DNA of 64,000 bases from Halobacillus alkaliphilus (GTDB lineage: Bacteria; Bacillota; Bacilli; Bacillales; Halobacillaceae), in assembly GCF_900113125.1 (NCBI RefSeq), contig NZ_FOOG01000008.1, positions 1-64,000 of the forward strand, given 5' to 3'. Positions 17,042-26,036 of the stretch are shown here, in pieces. Positions within the stretch are counted from its first letter, which is position 1; each line of letters starts with the position of its first letter. The notes under the pieces are model-generated. The model searched no databases and had not been told where the DNA came from. It was given only the letters and a program-made list of their open reading frames with translations. The position numbers and the translations under genes are program-made.

Positions 17042-17542
17042 ATGTTGGAAAATCATGCGAAGCTGATGCAATTCTTCTCAAGTACGGAAGAGATCGTAGG
17101 TCGTAAAAAACTGCAGAAAATGATTTACATACTTAAAAAGTGTGAAGTTCCATTTGAAGAACGTTATCAATTTCATTTTTACGGACCCTATTCAGAGGAG
17201 TTAACGCTTAGAGTTGAGGAAATGTGTAACCTTGGATTTATCAGTGAGGAAAGAGAAGAAAAGAAAAATTACTATCAGTATCGCTATCAGATTACGGAAA
17301 GCGGCCGTGAATTTCTGAATCATTATGAAATGGATTTGCCTCCGCTGCATGACCATATCCGCGAAATGAACGGCAGAAGTTCCAGGTTTCTAGAGTTGGT
17401 CTCTACCATGCTCTTCTTTGAGGGTCTGCCTCGTGAAGAAATCACTGAAAAAGTCTACGCCGTAAAGAGTACTCAGAATTACACAGAGGAAGACATCCAG
17501 GACGGATGGAAATTTATTGAAAAATTAAGAGGAATTCATTAG
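17042..17542 (+). CDS. ywgA: YwgA-like winged-helix protein
   Basis: This 166-residue protein starts MLENHAKLMQFFSSTEEIVG, followed by RKKLQKMIYILKKCEVPF and FHFYGPYSEEL. The arrangement fits a winged-helix fold of the type found in phage-like SMC/restriction accessory and antitoxin proteins (KLQKxxYxxK then HxYGPYS). Its function is unknown; DNA binding is inference. The name comes from similarity to B. subtilis YwgA together with the neighbouring ywfO. It is co-transcribed with ywfO. Confidence 0.8.
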   Translation: MLENHAKLMQFFSSTEEIVGRKKLQKMIYILKKCEVPFEERYQFHFYGPYSEELTLRVEEMCNLGFISEEREEKKNYYQYRYQITESGREFLNHYEMDLPPLHDHIREMNGRSSRFLELVSTMLFFEGLPREEITEKVYAVKSTQNYTEEDIQDGWKFIEKLRGIH

Positions 17543-17545
17543 TAT

Positions 17546-17596
17546 GGTTGATAAAAAGAGATGTACTGGGTGTCAGTATATCTTTTTTTATCAACC
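17546..17596 (+). terminator. Rho-independent terminator of ywfO-ywgA
   Basis: GGTTGATAAAAA pairs with TTTTTATCAACC in a long hairpin (AGAT/ATCT, ACTG/CAGT inside), with a T tract in the right arm. Confidence 0.82.
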
Positions 17597-17654
17597 GTTT
17601 TTTGATTATTTTTAAAATTTACGGAAAAGAGAATAATTATGGGGAGAGAAGTGC

Positions 17655-19676
17655 ATGAAAATCATTAAGTTCATGATCTATTACATAACGGGGCTGGCAG
17701 GTATTTTGTTTATTAGTGCGTCCCCGGCTTTGTTCAGAGAGGGAAGTTTTTTTGATATATTCAATTACTTTTCGGAACTTCAGCAACTGGTGGCTGCTAT
17801 TTTCAATCCTTCTGAATGGGTATATGTGTATAAAGACCGCCCAGAGCCGCTGCTTGAGTTTCTGTGGGAACCTTATCAATACTCTATGATGGTGTTCGTG
17901 GGAGGTCTTCTGCTAGGGTTTGTACTGGCCTTTTTGCTAGCTCTTGGAACCATGTTTCTCCCTGGATGGATAAAATGGATCATCGGAAGAATCCTTAATA
18001 TTTTAGAGGCGGTACCTGATTTATTACTGGCTTTTTGTTTACAACTCTTCATCGTATGGTTCTATAAACAAACAGATATTCAAATCGTCTCCTTTACGGC
18101 GCTAAGACAGGAGAAGGTATATATTCTGCCTATGATTGCGATTGCGGTGTTACCTTTAGTGACGATGTACAAAATCATTCTTATGCTGATGGATGAGGAG
18201 ATGACAAAGTCTTATGTACAGATGGCTAAGAGTAAGGGGTTGGAGAAAGCTGTCATTCTTAACGTACATGTGATAAGGAATATTGTAAAAAGTATATTCT
18301 TTCATTCTAAGATTATCCTCTGGGGGTCTTTATCCAGTCTATTGATTATTGAATATATTTTTAATATGAATGGAATTACAAGCTTCTTTATTGAAGATTT
18401 TAGACCAATCGTCTCGGCAATGATTCTATTCATGATCTTCACCCCTTTTTTTATCATTTATCAGGGGACAGAGCTATTCATTTTCAAGGATCATAAAATC
18501 TCTAAAGAGACCAGCTTGAGCATGAATCGTTTCATAGGTGATTTCAACATTAATAATCCAGGTGGGAAGTGGCTGAAGCAGACTTTCGCAACAATAGGGG
18601 CACATTTCAAGAACCGGAAATTTTTGATTGGATTTATTGTCATTTCGGGGACGGTCTGTGTGAGTGTGGTTTATAGTATCACGGCGGATCCTTTAGTAGA
18701 TAAGTTCTATCACATTACGAATGAGGAAGGACGGCTGGTAAGCGCTGCTCCTCATTCTCCTGAATATGTGTTTCTTGGGACGGATGCACTCGGATATAGT
18801 ATTTTCGATCAGCTGCTGGCAGGAGCCAAATATACGATTCTATTTGCTCTAGTCATAGCCTTTTTAAGAATGAGTATTGGTTTTTTATTCGCGATTCCTT
18901 ATACATTTTTCCTTCCTTCCCGCATTCAGCGCGGGGTAGAAAAACTGGTAGATGGTATGCACTTCCTGCCTATGACTATTATTGCATTTTTACTGTTGAC
19001 CCCGGTTCTACGGATGCCACCGGGCGGTTTTACCACGACCCAGACGGAACGGATCATCTATCAAGGAGTGATTCTGGTATTACTTGCTGTACCTTTGATT
19101 GTTACGTTGCTTGGCAGTGAAATGAAGCTCCTGATGCAAGAGGAATATGCAGTAAGTGCGAAGGTGCTTGGAGGAAGTTCGCTTCATTTACTTAGGAAGC
19201 ATCTGCTTCCGCATTTGAGTGCCCGGATGGGGATCGTGTTTGGACAGCAGTTTATTCAGACACTGCTGATTTTTATCCATCTAGGCGTGTTTAATATCTA
19301 TTTTGGCGGAACAAATTTAGATTACTCCCCCATGCAGGCTGATCCACCGACGAGTACTACGTATGAATGGTCTGGACTGATTGGAGCAGCGAAAGACTCG
19401 ATAATGACGGGGAGATGGTGGTTTATTATCCCGGCCCTTCTTTGCTTTATGGGGATTATCCTGTCTATGCAGCTCATTATTCAAGGAATCAAGGAAGTTC
19501 AGCATAAACGGGTAGGTGTTCCCGTTTCTAACCCAATGGGGTGGAAGAAGTTTTTCCGTAAAAGCAAACCTGCAAGTAGACAAGCGGGTGACCCCTCAGA
19601 TGAAAGCTTTGTTTTTATAAATAGCGAACATCGTTCCTCGGAGAAGGCTATTAAAGGCGTTATAAAAGGAAAGTAA
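17655..19676 (+). CDS. Fused two-domain ABC transporter permease (DppB-DppC-like), orphan
   Basis: This 673-residue membrane protein carries two permease units in one chain. The first (about residues 75-290) has the DppB-like EAA-type loop TKSYVQMAKSKGLEKAVILN; the second (about 375-625) has the DppC-like EEYAVSAKVLGGSSLHLLRK with HLLPHLSARMGIVF. Between them is a linker and another helix (KFLIGFIVISGTVCVSVVY), the usual N-terminal helix of a DppC protein. These complexes import peptides or nickel. The normal companions, a substrate-binding lipoprotein and two ATPases, are absent on both sides (ywgA upstream, HIT-like gene downstream). It begins after GGGGAGAG. The last 45 residues are polar and unusual. 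Confidence 0.85.
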   Translation: MKIIKFMIYYITGLAGILFISASPALFREGSFFDIFNYFSELQQLVAAIFNPSEWVYVYKDRPEPLLEFLWEPYQYSMMVFVGGLLLGFVLAFLLALGTMFLPGWIKWIIGRILNILEAVPDLLLAFCLQLFIVWFYKQTDIQIVSFTALRQEKVYILPMIAIAVLPLVTMYKIILMLMDEEMTKSYVQMAKSKGLEKAVILNVHVIRNIVKSIFFHSKIILWGSLSSLLIIEYIFNMNGITSFFIEDFRPIVSAMILFMIFTPFFIIYQGTELFIFKDHKISKETSLSMNRFIGDFNINNPGGKWLKQTFATIGAHFKNRKFLIGFIVISGTVCVSVVYSITADPLVDKFYHITNEEGRLVSAAPHSPEYVFLGTDALGYSIFDQLLAGAKYTILFALVIAFLRMSIGFLFAIPYTFFLPSRIQRGVEKLVDGMHFLPMTIIAFLLLTPVLRMPPGGFTTTQTERIIYQGVILVLLAVPLIVTLLGSEMKLLMQEEYAVSAKVLGGSSLHLLRKHLLPHLSARMGIVFGQQFIQTLLIFIHLGVFNIYFGGTNLDYSPMQADPPTSTTYEWSGLIGAAKDSIMTGRWWFIIPALLCFMGIILSMQLIIQGIKEVQHKRVGVPVSNPMGWKKFFRKSKPASRQAGDPSDESFVFINSEHRSSEKAIKGVIKGK

Positions 19677-19745
19677 AGGTATTAAACAAGCGTTTGATTA
19701 AGGGTATAATATGGGGGATAAGCAACGGGCAAAAGGAGAGAGGCT

Positions 19746-20231
19746 TTGAGGACGATTAAGTTATCCAATGGAAAAAGCGTAGAAGTCGAGTGCTTAAGCT
19801 GTGCAATAACAAGTGGTTTAATCGAACCAGATGGGGGTGTCGTTTACGAGACGGAGCATTTCCACGCTCATCAGGACGTCGCCTATCCCATTAAAGGTTT
19901 AATTATTTTAGCGTCTAAACGTCATATCAAAAGCTTTGATGAACTAACAGAAGCGGAGCAGCTGGATTATATTCAAGTATTAACAAAAATTAGACGAGCG
20001 CAGCGGCAGACATTAGGTATTGAGTATGTTTATTATTTCTATAATGAGGATACCACCCACCACTTCCACACGTGGATGGTGCCGCGATATGAGTGGATGT
20101 ATGATTTTGGACGTTCGGTTGAGTCCGTTCGGCCGGTGCTGCTTCATGCCCGCCGAGAAAGAAACGGGGAAGAGGATATTCAGGAGGTTATGAAAGCCCT
20201 GGATGCTTTGGAGATAGCTTTAAACACATGA
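19746..20231 (+). CDS. HIT-like protein (possible nucleotide hydrolase or transferase)
   Basis: This 161-residue protein has the HIT arrangement: CLSCAITSG near residue 17 (a CxxC), VYETEHFHAHQDVAYPIKG in the first sheet, LIILASKRHIKSFDEL, and the active-site segment HHFHTWMVPRYEW (residues 105-117). In the classical HIT motif three His alternate; here the series is H106-x-H108-x-W110, so the third is Trp. The central His nucleophile is kept. Substrates of such proteins include dinucleoside polyphosphates and adenylylated metabolites. The TTG start follows AAAGGAG with eight bases of spacing. Confidence 0.78.
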   Translation: MRTIKLSNGKSVEVECLSCAITSGLIEPDGGVVYETEHFHAHQDVAYPIKGLIILASKRHIKSFDELTEAEQLDYIQVLTKIRRAQRQTLGIEYVYYFYNEDTTHHFHTWMVPRYEWMYDFGRSVESVRPVLLHARRERNGEEDIQEVMKALDALEIALNT

Positions 20232-20342
20232 ATCGCTGTTTATATATGAATGGTTTACCCAATTCCTTATGCTAAAACAAAGTGTGGATTCTATGTTAAA
20301 ATAGGAAAAAATCAGCCATGTCTAGAGGAGGTTCAGTTTGTC

Positions 20343-20885
20343 ATGAAAGAATTTGATCAATTTAAAAATAATGATGATAAGAGCGATAAAAAGAAGAAGC
20401 AGTTCACGATTATTAAGGATGACTCGACGGATGGGCACGGTGGATATGGAGTAGGCTCCATTAGCCTTGAAAACATGACCCCGGTGATCGTGGATCCGAA
20501 TGAAGAGAAGGCCTTTGTCGATATGGGTGCTCTGCATGCCCGCAGCGCGGTGGAGAAGCGGGTGAAATTTATTACGGACCGTGAAGTCGTGGCGAATGGT
20601 TTATTGTACTGGATTGTCTGGGTAACAGTGGATAATCAGGAAGGAAGGCCTTGCTACTACGGAGTAGCGGGAAGTGAAATTGTCGTTGATCGTTCGATTA
20701 AACGAGGATACAAGCTGATGCCGGAGCATGTGAACCATATGGATAAGTCCTTAAAAGGAAAATTCGTTGTCGACCATATGGATAAAAAATCAAGAACGAT
20801 TCTCGGTGAGTATCTCCGCGAGTTCAAGCCGGAACTTTGGGAAAATACAAACCCAGAACTAAAAGATTCCCTTGGGGTCCAATAA
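20343..20885 (+). CDS. ywhD: YwhD family protein
   Basis: This 180-residue soluble protein has the YwhD core: FTIIKDDSTDGHGGYGVGSI, then AFVDMGALHARSAVEKRVKF and YYGVAGSEIVVDRSIKRGYK. Function is unknown. I start at ATG 20343, with AGAGGAGG upstream at slightly long spacing; the frame continues to 20250 without a site. Position before pbpG and speE matches B. subtilis, apart from the intervening repeat and yolD gene. A strong terminator follows. Confidence 0.88.
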   Translation: MKEFDQFKNNDDKSDKKKKQFTIIKDDSTDGHGGYGVGSISLENMTPVIVDPNEEKAFVDMGALHARSAVEKRVKFITDREVVANGLLYWIVWVTVDNQEGRPCYYGVAGSEIVVDRSIKRGYKLMPEHVNHMDKSLKGKFVVDHMDKKSRTILGEYLREFKPELWENTNPELKDSLGVQ

Positions 20886-20891
20886 ATCATG

Positions 20892-20922
20892 AAAAAGCAC
20901 TTTCCTCAGAGAAAGTGCTTTT
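20892..20922 (+). terminator. Rho-independent terminator of ywhD
   Basis: AAAAAGCACTTTC pairs perfectly with GAAAGTGCTTTTT around a six-base loop, then T residues. Confidence 0.92.
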
Positions 20923-20982
20923 TTACTGCCCGATATTATGGAATTCTCTTAAAATCAGGATCTGTCTTAGTATTAATTCTTC

Positions 20983-21340
20983 CAGATAAGCACCCGTTTG
21001 TTGAAGACTCAGTTTCGAGATAAATGGGGCCGTTACGTTAGATGGGTAAGGGCTGGGGGGGGGATAACTCGTCTTGTTCCATCACCCAGACACTCGAGAC
21101 ATAAGCCGTTCATCAACGGACGGAAAAACGACCCTCCTTTTGATGCTCGGCTTATGCTGGTCGTGTCTTTCGGGGTGATTCCACATTTGAACACTTTCCT
21201 ATGGCAACGTCGAACGACCCTGCGTCGTGCAGGCCCGCGGAAAGCGAGTCGTTCCCTGGAGCCCCTTTTCCATACAATATCTCGAAACTGATTCTTACAG
21301 TAACCGGTCCTATTGTTGAAGATTTAAATTCGAGATGGTT
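20983..21340. repeat. Large terminal-inverted-repeat element, copy C, with internal insert
   Basis: The inner terminal repeats are at 21001-21022 (identical to copy A) and 21278-21299 (a GATT for GAGT change). The left flank CAGATAAGCACCCGTTTG matches that of copy E (CAGATAAGCTCCCGTTTG). The interior carries the ~120-bp palindromic insert starting CTTGTTCCATCACCCAGACA, also found in copy E, joined to a body block shared with copy D (CAACGTCGA...CGACCCT). A second, degenerate left end (ATTGTTGAAG...TTCGAGATGG) follows at 21312-21337. Together with 21341-21499 this fills the gap after ywhD. Confidence 0.82.
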
Positions 21341-21499
21341 TGGGGAGAGTGGAAAGTGGAAAGTGCTTGGTCACTCTTCCTAGTCACCAGGAAAACATAA
21401 CGCACTCATTTTATGGTTAAGGAAGCTGGATGGGGACAGCCTGGAAAAGTGATTATCCTGTAAATTCCAGTTTACGAAAGGTGATTTTGTGCTACAATA

Positions 21500-21513
21500 A
21501 GAACAAACGTTCG
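21500..21513. promoter_or_regulatory. LexA (SOS) box upstream of yolD-like gene
   Basis: AGAACAAACGTTCG contains GAAC-N4-GTTC and matches the Bacillus LexA consensus CGAACRNRYGTTYG at all but the first base. It lies 21 bp before the start codon and so near the expected promoter. YolD genes elsewhere are SOS-induced, which supports it. Confidence 0.75.
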
Positions 21514-21533
21514 TATTGAGGAGTTGATCAACT

Positions 21534-21875
21534 ATGGATAGCCGTAATCGGGACCGGGGTACCATTAAGTGGACATCGCTGATGCTGCCGGAGCATGTAG
21601 AGATGATAAGGAAACTATGGAAGGAAGATGAGCGTGTAGAGAAAGGGATTATTGATGAGCAGAAGGCCATCGAGATTGACTTTTTACTGCAGCGGGCTTT
21701 GAACGACGATTTGACGGTGCGAGTCAAAATCCATAATGGTTTTGACTATGAAGAGATTCCAATGAAAATGGAGTACATTCATAAACTGAAACGCAAAGTT
21801 TATGGAGTGCACTGGGAAACGAAAGAAAAACTTCAAATTTCCCTGGATGATCTTACTGATATTTCAATTATTTAG
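21534..21875 (+). CDS. YolD-like family protein
   Basis: This 113-residue protein has the YolD pattern: IKWTSLMLPEHVEMIRKL at the start and a small beta-rich C-terminal domain ending YGVHWETKEKLQISLDDL. Such proteins are normally encoded next to a Y-family UmuC-like translesion polymerase and are thought to be its partner. No polymerase gene is nearby here. The start follows GAGGAG, and a LexA box lies just upstream, so DNA-damage induction is likely. A strong terminator at 22000-22042 separates it from the convergent pbpG. Confidence 0.85.
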   Translation: MDSRNRDRGTIKWTSLMLPEHVEMIRKLWKEDERVEKGIIDEQKAIEIDFLLQRALNDDLTVRVKIHNGFDYEEIPMKMEYIHKLKRKVYGVHWETKEKLQISLDDLTDISII

Positions 21876-21999
21876 GTGGAAAAATGTTCACAAAATGTTC
21901 ACTTAAAAATGATCGAAAGGGTACTCGGAATCTTGACGTACTGGCAGAATGGGTAATATATTTAGTAACACATGGTTATACATGTATTACTAGGACAGA

Positions 22000-22042
22000 G
22001 AAAACGACCGGGTGCCGCCGGTCGTTTTCTTTGTCTTTTTTT
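22000..22042 (+). terminator. Rho-independent terminator between yolD-like gene and pbpG
   Basis: GAAAACGACCGG pairs perfectly with CCGGTCGTTTTC around GTGCCG, followed by TTTGTCTTTTTTT. Confidence 0.92.
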
Positions 22043-22066
22043 AATTATTTCATGCAAGCCCGTCAT

Positions 22067-24124
22067 TTAAAAGAACCAGTCTACTACATCTTTGAACCAT
22101 GGATCATTTTTAAACTCATTTTCGATTTCTTTTTTGTCCTTATCCTCATCGCCGCCGCAAACTTCTTTTGGAATATCGCTTTTCTCCATATACATTAGGC
22201 GTTCTTTCGGACAATTAGGACCGGACCTGTGCCCGGTTTCAGGATCAATATAAACACCTTTTACATCAGGGGTTGGAATAAAGGCTGCAGATGGCAGTGG
22301 TTCATGAATCGACTCCATGGTATCTGCCCAAACAGCTTTGGCATATCTTCTTTCATTGAATGTTTCAAGTTTTCGGCCGCCTTCATCATGGCCCACCCAA
22401 ACCCCTGATACAAATTGAGGACTAAAGCCAATCATCCAGCTGTCATAATCCGTCGTACCGGACTTTCCGCCATACATACGAGTTAGTTTTCCTTTAATAG
22501 GAGTGCCTGTAACAGAGGCATATCCATCAAGGGAAGAGTCAAACATCCCTGTCATCATGTGAGTAATAGTAAAGGCACGGTTCGGGTCAATTTCTTTCTC
22601 TTTATTAAAAACCGGCTGATATTCAAAAAGTATATTTTCGTGCCGATCTGTAATTTTCTCAATAGTATGTCCTTCAAGAGATTCAGAGCCTTTCACCATT
22701 TTTCCATAGGCACTCATCATTTCATAAAGAGAAATAGAGGTGGAACCAAGTGCAAGAGAAGGAACAGGTTTAGCGTGACTCGAAATTCCAAAGGTGTCCA
22801 GTGTTTTTACCAGCTTGTCGGGCCCAATATCCATGTTGGTGGCTACAGCATAAATATTGTCAGAAACCGCCAGTGCCTGAGCCATTGTAATCGGTTTGTC
22901 CGCATACTGGTCTCCAAAGTTGGTTGGACTGTAGACTTTTTCGTTATCTCCTATTTGAAAATCTGTCGGTTTACTATCGATCATAGTAACCGGCGAATAG
23001 CCTTCAGCAAGCGCAGCGTAATATAGAAATGGTTTAATGGTCGATCCCACCTGACGCTTAGCCTGTGTAGCTCGATTATAAGCACTGGTTTCATAATCAC
23101 GGCCACCGATCAGAGCGGTAATGGCGCCGTTATGACTGTTCATAATAGCAGCAGCGATTTGGATATCTTCCTCTGCTGAAATATGGCGGTCAATTTGTTT
23201 TTCTAGAATGTTCTGATGATCTTCTATGAGCGTGGTATAAATGTGATAACCACCTGTTTTAACTTCCTCTGCCGTAATACCTAGTACTCTGGCAGCCTCT
23301 GCAACGACTTGGTCCTGAAAGTATGGAGCAGCTTCCTTGTCTGAGCTGTCAGAGTGCTCCGAGTAGACAAGGCTGGCTTCTACTGCTTCATTTTTTTCAG
23401 AAGAAGTAATAAATCCGCTTTTCTCCATCTCTCCCAAGATCAATTGTTGACGTGAGGCCGCGTTCTCTGCATTGTTCAGAGGAGAATAATAGCTAGGACC
23501 TTTCGGGACCCCTGCAAGCATAGAAGCTTCGGTCAACGTTAATTCTTCTGCATTTTTATTAAAATAATAACGGCTAGCTGCTTCAATTCCATAGGCTCCA
23601 TGGCCATAATAGATGGTGTTTAAGTAACCTTCCAGAATTTCATCTTTATTATAAAAGATCTCCAGTCTGAGGGCATAGAGAGCTTCCTGGATTTTTCGTT
23701 TCCACGTTTTATCATGAGATAAAAAAAGATTACGAGCGTATTGCTGAGTAATCGTACTTGCTCCTTCCACCATTCTCATCTGTTTAAGGTCGGTTAAAGC
23801 AGCACCAGCAATCCGCTTTAGATCGAAGCCAAAATGATCGTAAAATCGACGGTCCTCAATAGCGATCGTCGCTTCCTTAATGGCATCAGGCATTTCGTCT
23901 ACGGTAATCCAGTATCGTTCTTCTGCTCCATGATCTTCTCCAATAATATTCTCGCCTTGACTATAATAAACCGTATTCTGCTCGGTCATTAGAGAAGGAG
24001 GACCCTGGGTAATTGCGAATCCTAAGACAAACAAAATTCCGACTCCTGTTAACACAAGGCCGATCAATGTCCATTTGAACGCTCGCTTTGACCAGCGGTA
24101 GGTGGTTCGGATAAAAAGGATCAT
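22067..24124 (-). CDS. pbpG: Class A penicillin-binding protein PbpG-like
   Basis: This 685-residue bifunctional peptidoglycan synthase has a membrane anchor at about residues 17-40 and a glycosyltransferase domain with catalytic Glu in AIEDRRFYDHFG (E90) and EGASTITQQYARNLF. The transpeptidase domain follows with SxxK (STIK, S361), SDN (421-423) and KSGTT (554-558). All catalytic motifs are intact. B. subtilis PbpG (YwhE) lies in the same place before speE-speB and acts in spore peptidoglycan synthesis. A sporulation role here is inference. It is divergent from speE. Confidence 0.93.
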   Translation of the reverse strand: MILFIRTTYRWSKRAFKWTLIGLVLTGVGILFVLGFAITQGPPSLMTEQNTVYYSQGENIIGEDHGAEERYWITVDEMPDAIKEATIAIEDRRFYDHFGFDLKRIAGAALTDLKQMRMVEGASTITQQYARNLFLSHDKTWKRKIQEALYALRLEIFYNKDEILEGYLNTIYYGHGAYGIEAASRYYFNKNAEELTLTEASMLAGVPKGPSYYSPLNNAENAASRQQLILGEMEKSGFITSSEKNEAVEASLVYSEHSDSSDKEAAPYFQDQVVAEAARVLGITAEEVKTGGYHIYTTLIEDHQNILEKQIDRHISAEEDIQIAAAIMNSHNGAITALIGGRDYETSAYNRATQAKRQVGSTIKPFLYYAALAEGYSPVTMIDSKPTDFQIGDNEKVYSPTNFGDQYADKPITMAQALAVSDNIYAVATNMDIGPDKLVKTLDTFGISSHAKPVPSLALGSTSISLYEMMSAYGKMVKGSESLEGHTIEKITDRHENILFEYQPVFNKEKEIDPNRAFTITHMMTGMFDSSLDGYASVTGTPIKGKLTRMYGGKSGTTDYDSWMIGFSPQFVSGVWVGHDEGGRKLETFNERRYAKAVWADTMESIHEPLPSAAFIPTPDVKGVYIDPETGHRSGPNCPKERLMYMEKSDIPKEVCGGDEDKDKKEIENEFKNDPWFKDVVDWFF

Positions 24125-24253
24125 TCTTCTAGACTCCCAACTGTTAAGAATGAATAAAGACTGCTATTATTATGGGAGAATACGTAGTAAAATAAACCTC
24201 TCATGACGAATTATGTAATAGAGAATTATGGATATACAAAGGAGAATGTATAG

Positions 24254-25084
24254 ATGAGCACGTGGTTTACTGAGAAGCAAACAGAAAATTTCGGAATTAC
24301 GGCTAAAGTTAAACAGTCCCTTCATAATGAAAAAACAGATTTTCAAGAGTTAGAAATGCTTGAGACAGAAGAGTGGGGAAACATGCTGGTGCTCGACGAC
24401 ATGGTTATGACCACGGAAAAAGATGAGTTTGTTTACCATGAGATGCTTGCCCATGTGCCGCTCCACACCCATCCGAGTCCGAAACAGGTTCTGGTAGTAG
24501 GCGGCGGAGATGGCGGTGTGATTCGTGAAGTACTGAAGCATGAAAGTGTTGAAAAAGCCACACTTGTAGAAATTGACGGCAAAGTTATTGAATACTCCAA
24601 ACAATATCTGCCTTCTATTGCTGGTGCTCTGGAAGATGAGCGGGTAGAGGTTAAGGTTGCAGATGGCTTCATGCACATTGCAGAAAGCGAACGTACTTAT
24701 GACGTCATTATGGTAGATTCTACGGAGCCGGTGGGTCCTGCTGTTAATCTATTTTCAAAAGGCTTCTATGAAGGAATTGCGAAAGCATTAAAAGAAGACG
24801 GGATTTTCGTTGCTCAGACCGATAATCCCTGGTTCAAGGCTGATTTAATTCGCCAGGTTTATGGAGATGTGAAAGAAACATTCCCGATCACTAAAGTTTA
24901 CACGGCCAATATTCCAACGTACCCAAGTGGTCTCTGGACGTTTACTATGGGGAGTAAAATCTATGATCCTCTTCAGGTTCCTGCTCATCGGTTTGCAGAG
25001 ATGGAAACGAAGTATTATACAGAAGAGCTTCACCAGGCCTGCTTTGCTTTGCCAAAATTCGTTAAAAACTTGACGAAAGGGTGA
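24254..25084 (+). CDS. speE: Spermidine synthase
   Basis: This 276-residue enzyme transfers aminopropyl from decarboxylated SAM to putrescine. Visible motifs are [20 protein letters not shown] (substrate loop), [19 protein letters not shown] (nucleotide site, near residue 80), then [12 protein letters not shown] with the catalytic Asp and QTDNPWF. It starts after AAAGGAG. The stop overlaps the coding start region of speB by a few bases, and the two genes form the polyamine operon found in Bacillus. Confidence 0.95.
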   Translation: MSTWFTEKQTENFGITAKVKQSLHNEKTDFQELEMLETEEWGNMLVLDDMVMTTEKDEFVYHEMLAHVPLHTHPSPKQVLVVGGGDGGVIREVLKHESVEKATLVEIDGKVIEYSKQYLPSIAGALEDERVEVKVADGFMHIAESERTYDVIMVDSTEPVGPAVNLFSKGFYEGIAKALKEDGIFVAQTDNPWFKADLIRQVYGDVKETFPITKVYTANIPTYPSGLWTFTMGSKIYDPLQVPAHRFAEMETKYYTEELHQACFALPKFVKNLTKG

Positions 25085-25089
25085 GTTCG

Positions 25090-25962
25090 ATGAGATTTGA
25101 TGAAGCCTATTCCGGAAAAGTGTTTATCATGAGCCGGGCTTCCGAACAGGAGGCGGATGCCGTAATTTACGGGATGCCCATGGACTGGACGGTCAGCTTC
25201 CGACCGGGCTCCCGGTTTGGCCCGAGCCGCATCCGTGAAGCCTCAATTGGCCTTGAAGAATACAGTCCTTACTTGGATAGACATTTAGAGGAAATCAAAT
25301 ACCACGACGCTGGCGATTTGCTGCTTCCTTTTGGGAATCCTCAGAAAAGTATCGATATAATTGAAGACTATATGGATGAGCTTTTAGACAAGGGGAAAAT
25401 ACCTTTCGGACTAGGCGGCGAGCATCTGGTCACATGGCCAGTCTTAAAAGCAATGTATAGGAAATATCCAGAGCTTGCTGTACTTCATATTGATGCTCAT
25501 GCTGACCTCAGGGAGGAATATGAAGGCGAGGCGCTCTCCCATTCCACTCCTGTTAGGAAAGCGTGCGAGCTGATGGGAGCTGAAAATGTGTATTCATTTG
25601 GCATCCGCTCAGGGATGAGAGAAGAGTTTCAATATGCTGAAGAAAACGGCATGTTCATGGCGAGATATGAAGTGCTTGAGCCTCTGAAACAAATTCTACC
25701 GAAACTGTCTGGGCGTCCCGTTTATGTCACCATTGATATTGATGTGCTTGATCCTGCTTATGCCCCGGGAACAGGGACAGCAGAAGCAGGGGGAATTTCA
25801 TCTAAGGAGCTTCTTGCTTCCATTCATGAAATTGCAGGCAGCGATTTAGACGTGGTAGGGGCCGACCTTGTTGAAGTAGCTCCCGCTTATGACCCGACAG
25901 AAAAGACTCCGATTGCAGCCAGTAAATTCTTACGCGAAATGCTTTTGGGGTTTGTAAAATAA
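25090..25962 (+). CDS. speB: Agmatinase
   Basis: This 290-residue ureohydrolase splits agmatine into putrescine and urea. The dinuclear Mn site is complete: GGEHLVT, VLHIDAHADLR and YVTIDIDVLDPAYAPGTGTAE. I choose ATG 25090 over GTG 25081 because the AAAGGGTGA site is then correctly spaced, and because length equals that of B. subtilis SpeB. It is co-transcribed with speE and supplies its substrate. Confidence 0.95.
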   Translation: MRFDEAYSGKVFIMSRASEQEADAVIYGMPMDWTVSFRPGSRFGPSRIREASIGLEEYSPYLDRHLEEIKYHDAGDLLLPFGNPQKSIDIIEDYMDELLDKGKIPFGLGGEHLVTWPVLKAMYRKYPELAVLHIDAHADLREEYEGEALSHSTPVRKACELMGAENVYSFGIRSGMREEFQYAEENGMFMARYEVLEPLKQILPKLSGRPVYVTIDIDVLDPAYAPGTGTAEAGGISSKELLASIHEIAGSDLDVVGADLVEVAPAYDPTEKTPIAASKFLREMLLGFVK

Positions 25963-25977
25963 ATGATAGAATGAAAC

Positions 25978-26006
25978 AGCCGCTATGATTTTTCATAGGG
26001 GCTTTT
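25978..26006 (+). terminator. Rho-independent terminator of speE-speB
   Basis: AGCCGCTATGA pairs with TCATAGGGGCT (one bulge or mismatch), then TTTTC. Confidence 0.72.
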
Positions 26007-26036
26007 CTATATGAGATGAATAAAGGAGCGCTACTT

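Noticed and set aside
22559-23026. 155-codon plus-strand frame inside pbpG
   Set aside because: Shadow of the pbpG coding strand; no ribosome binding site and no protein similarity.
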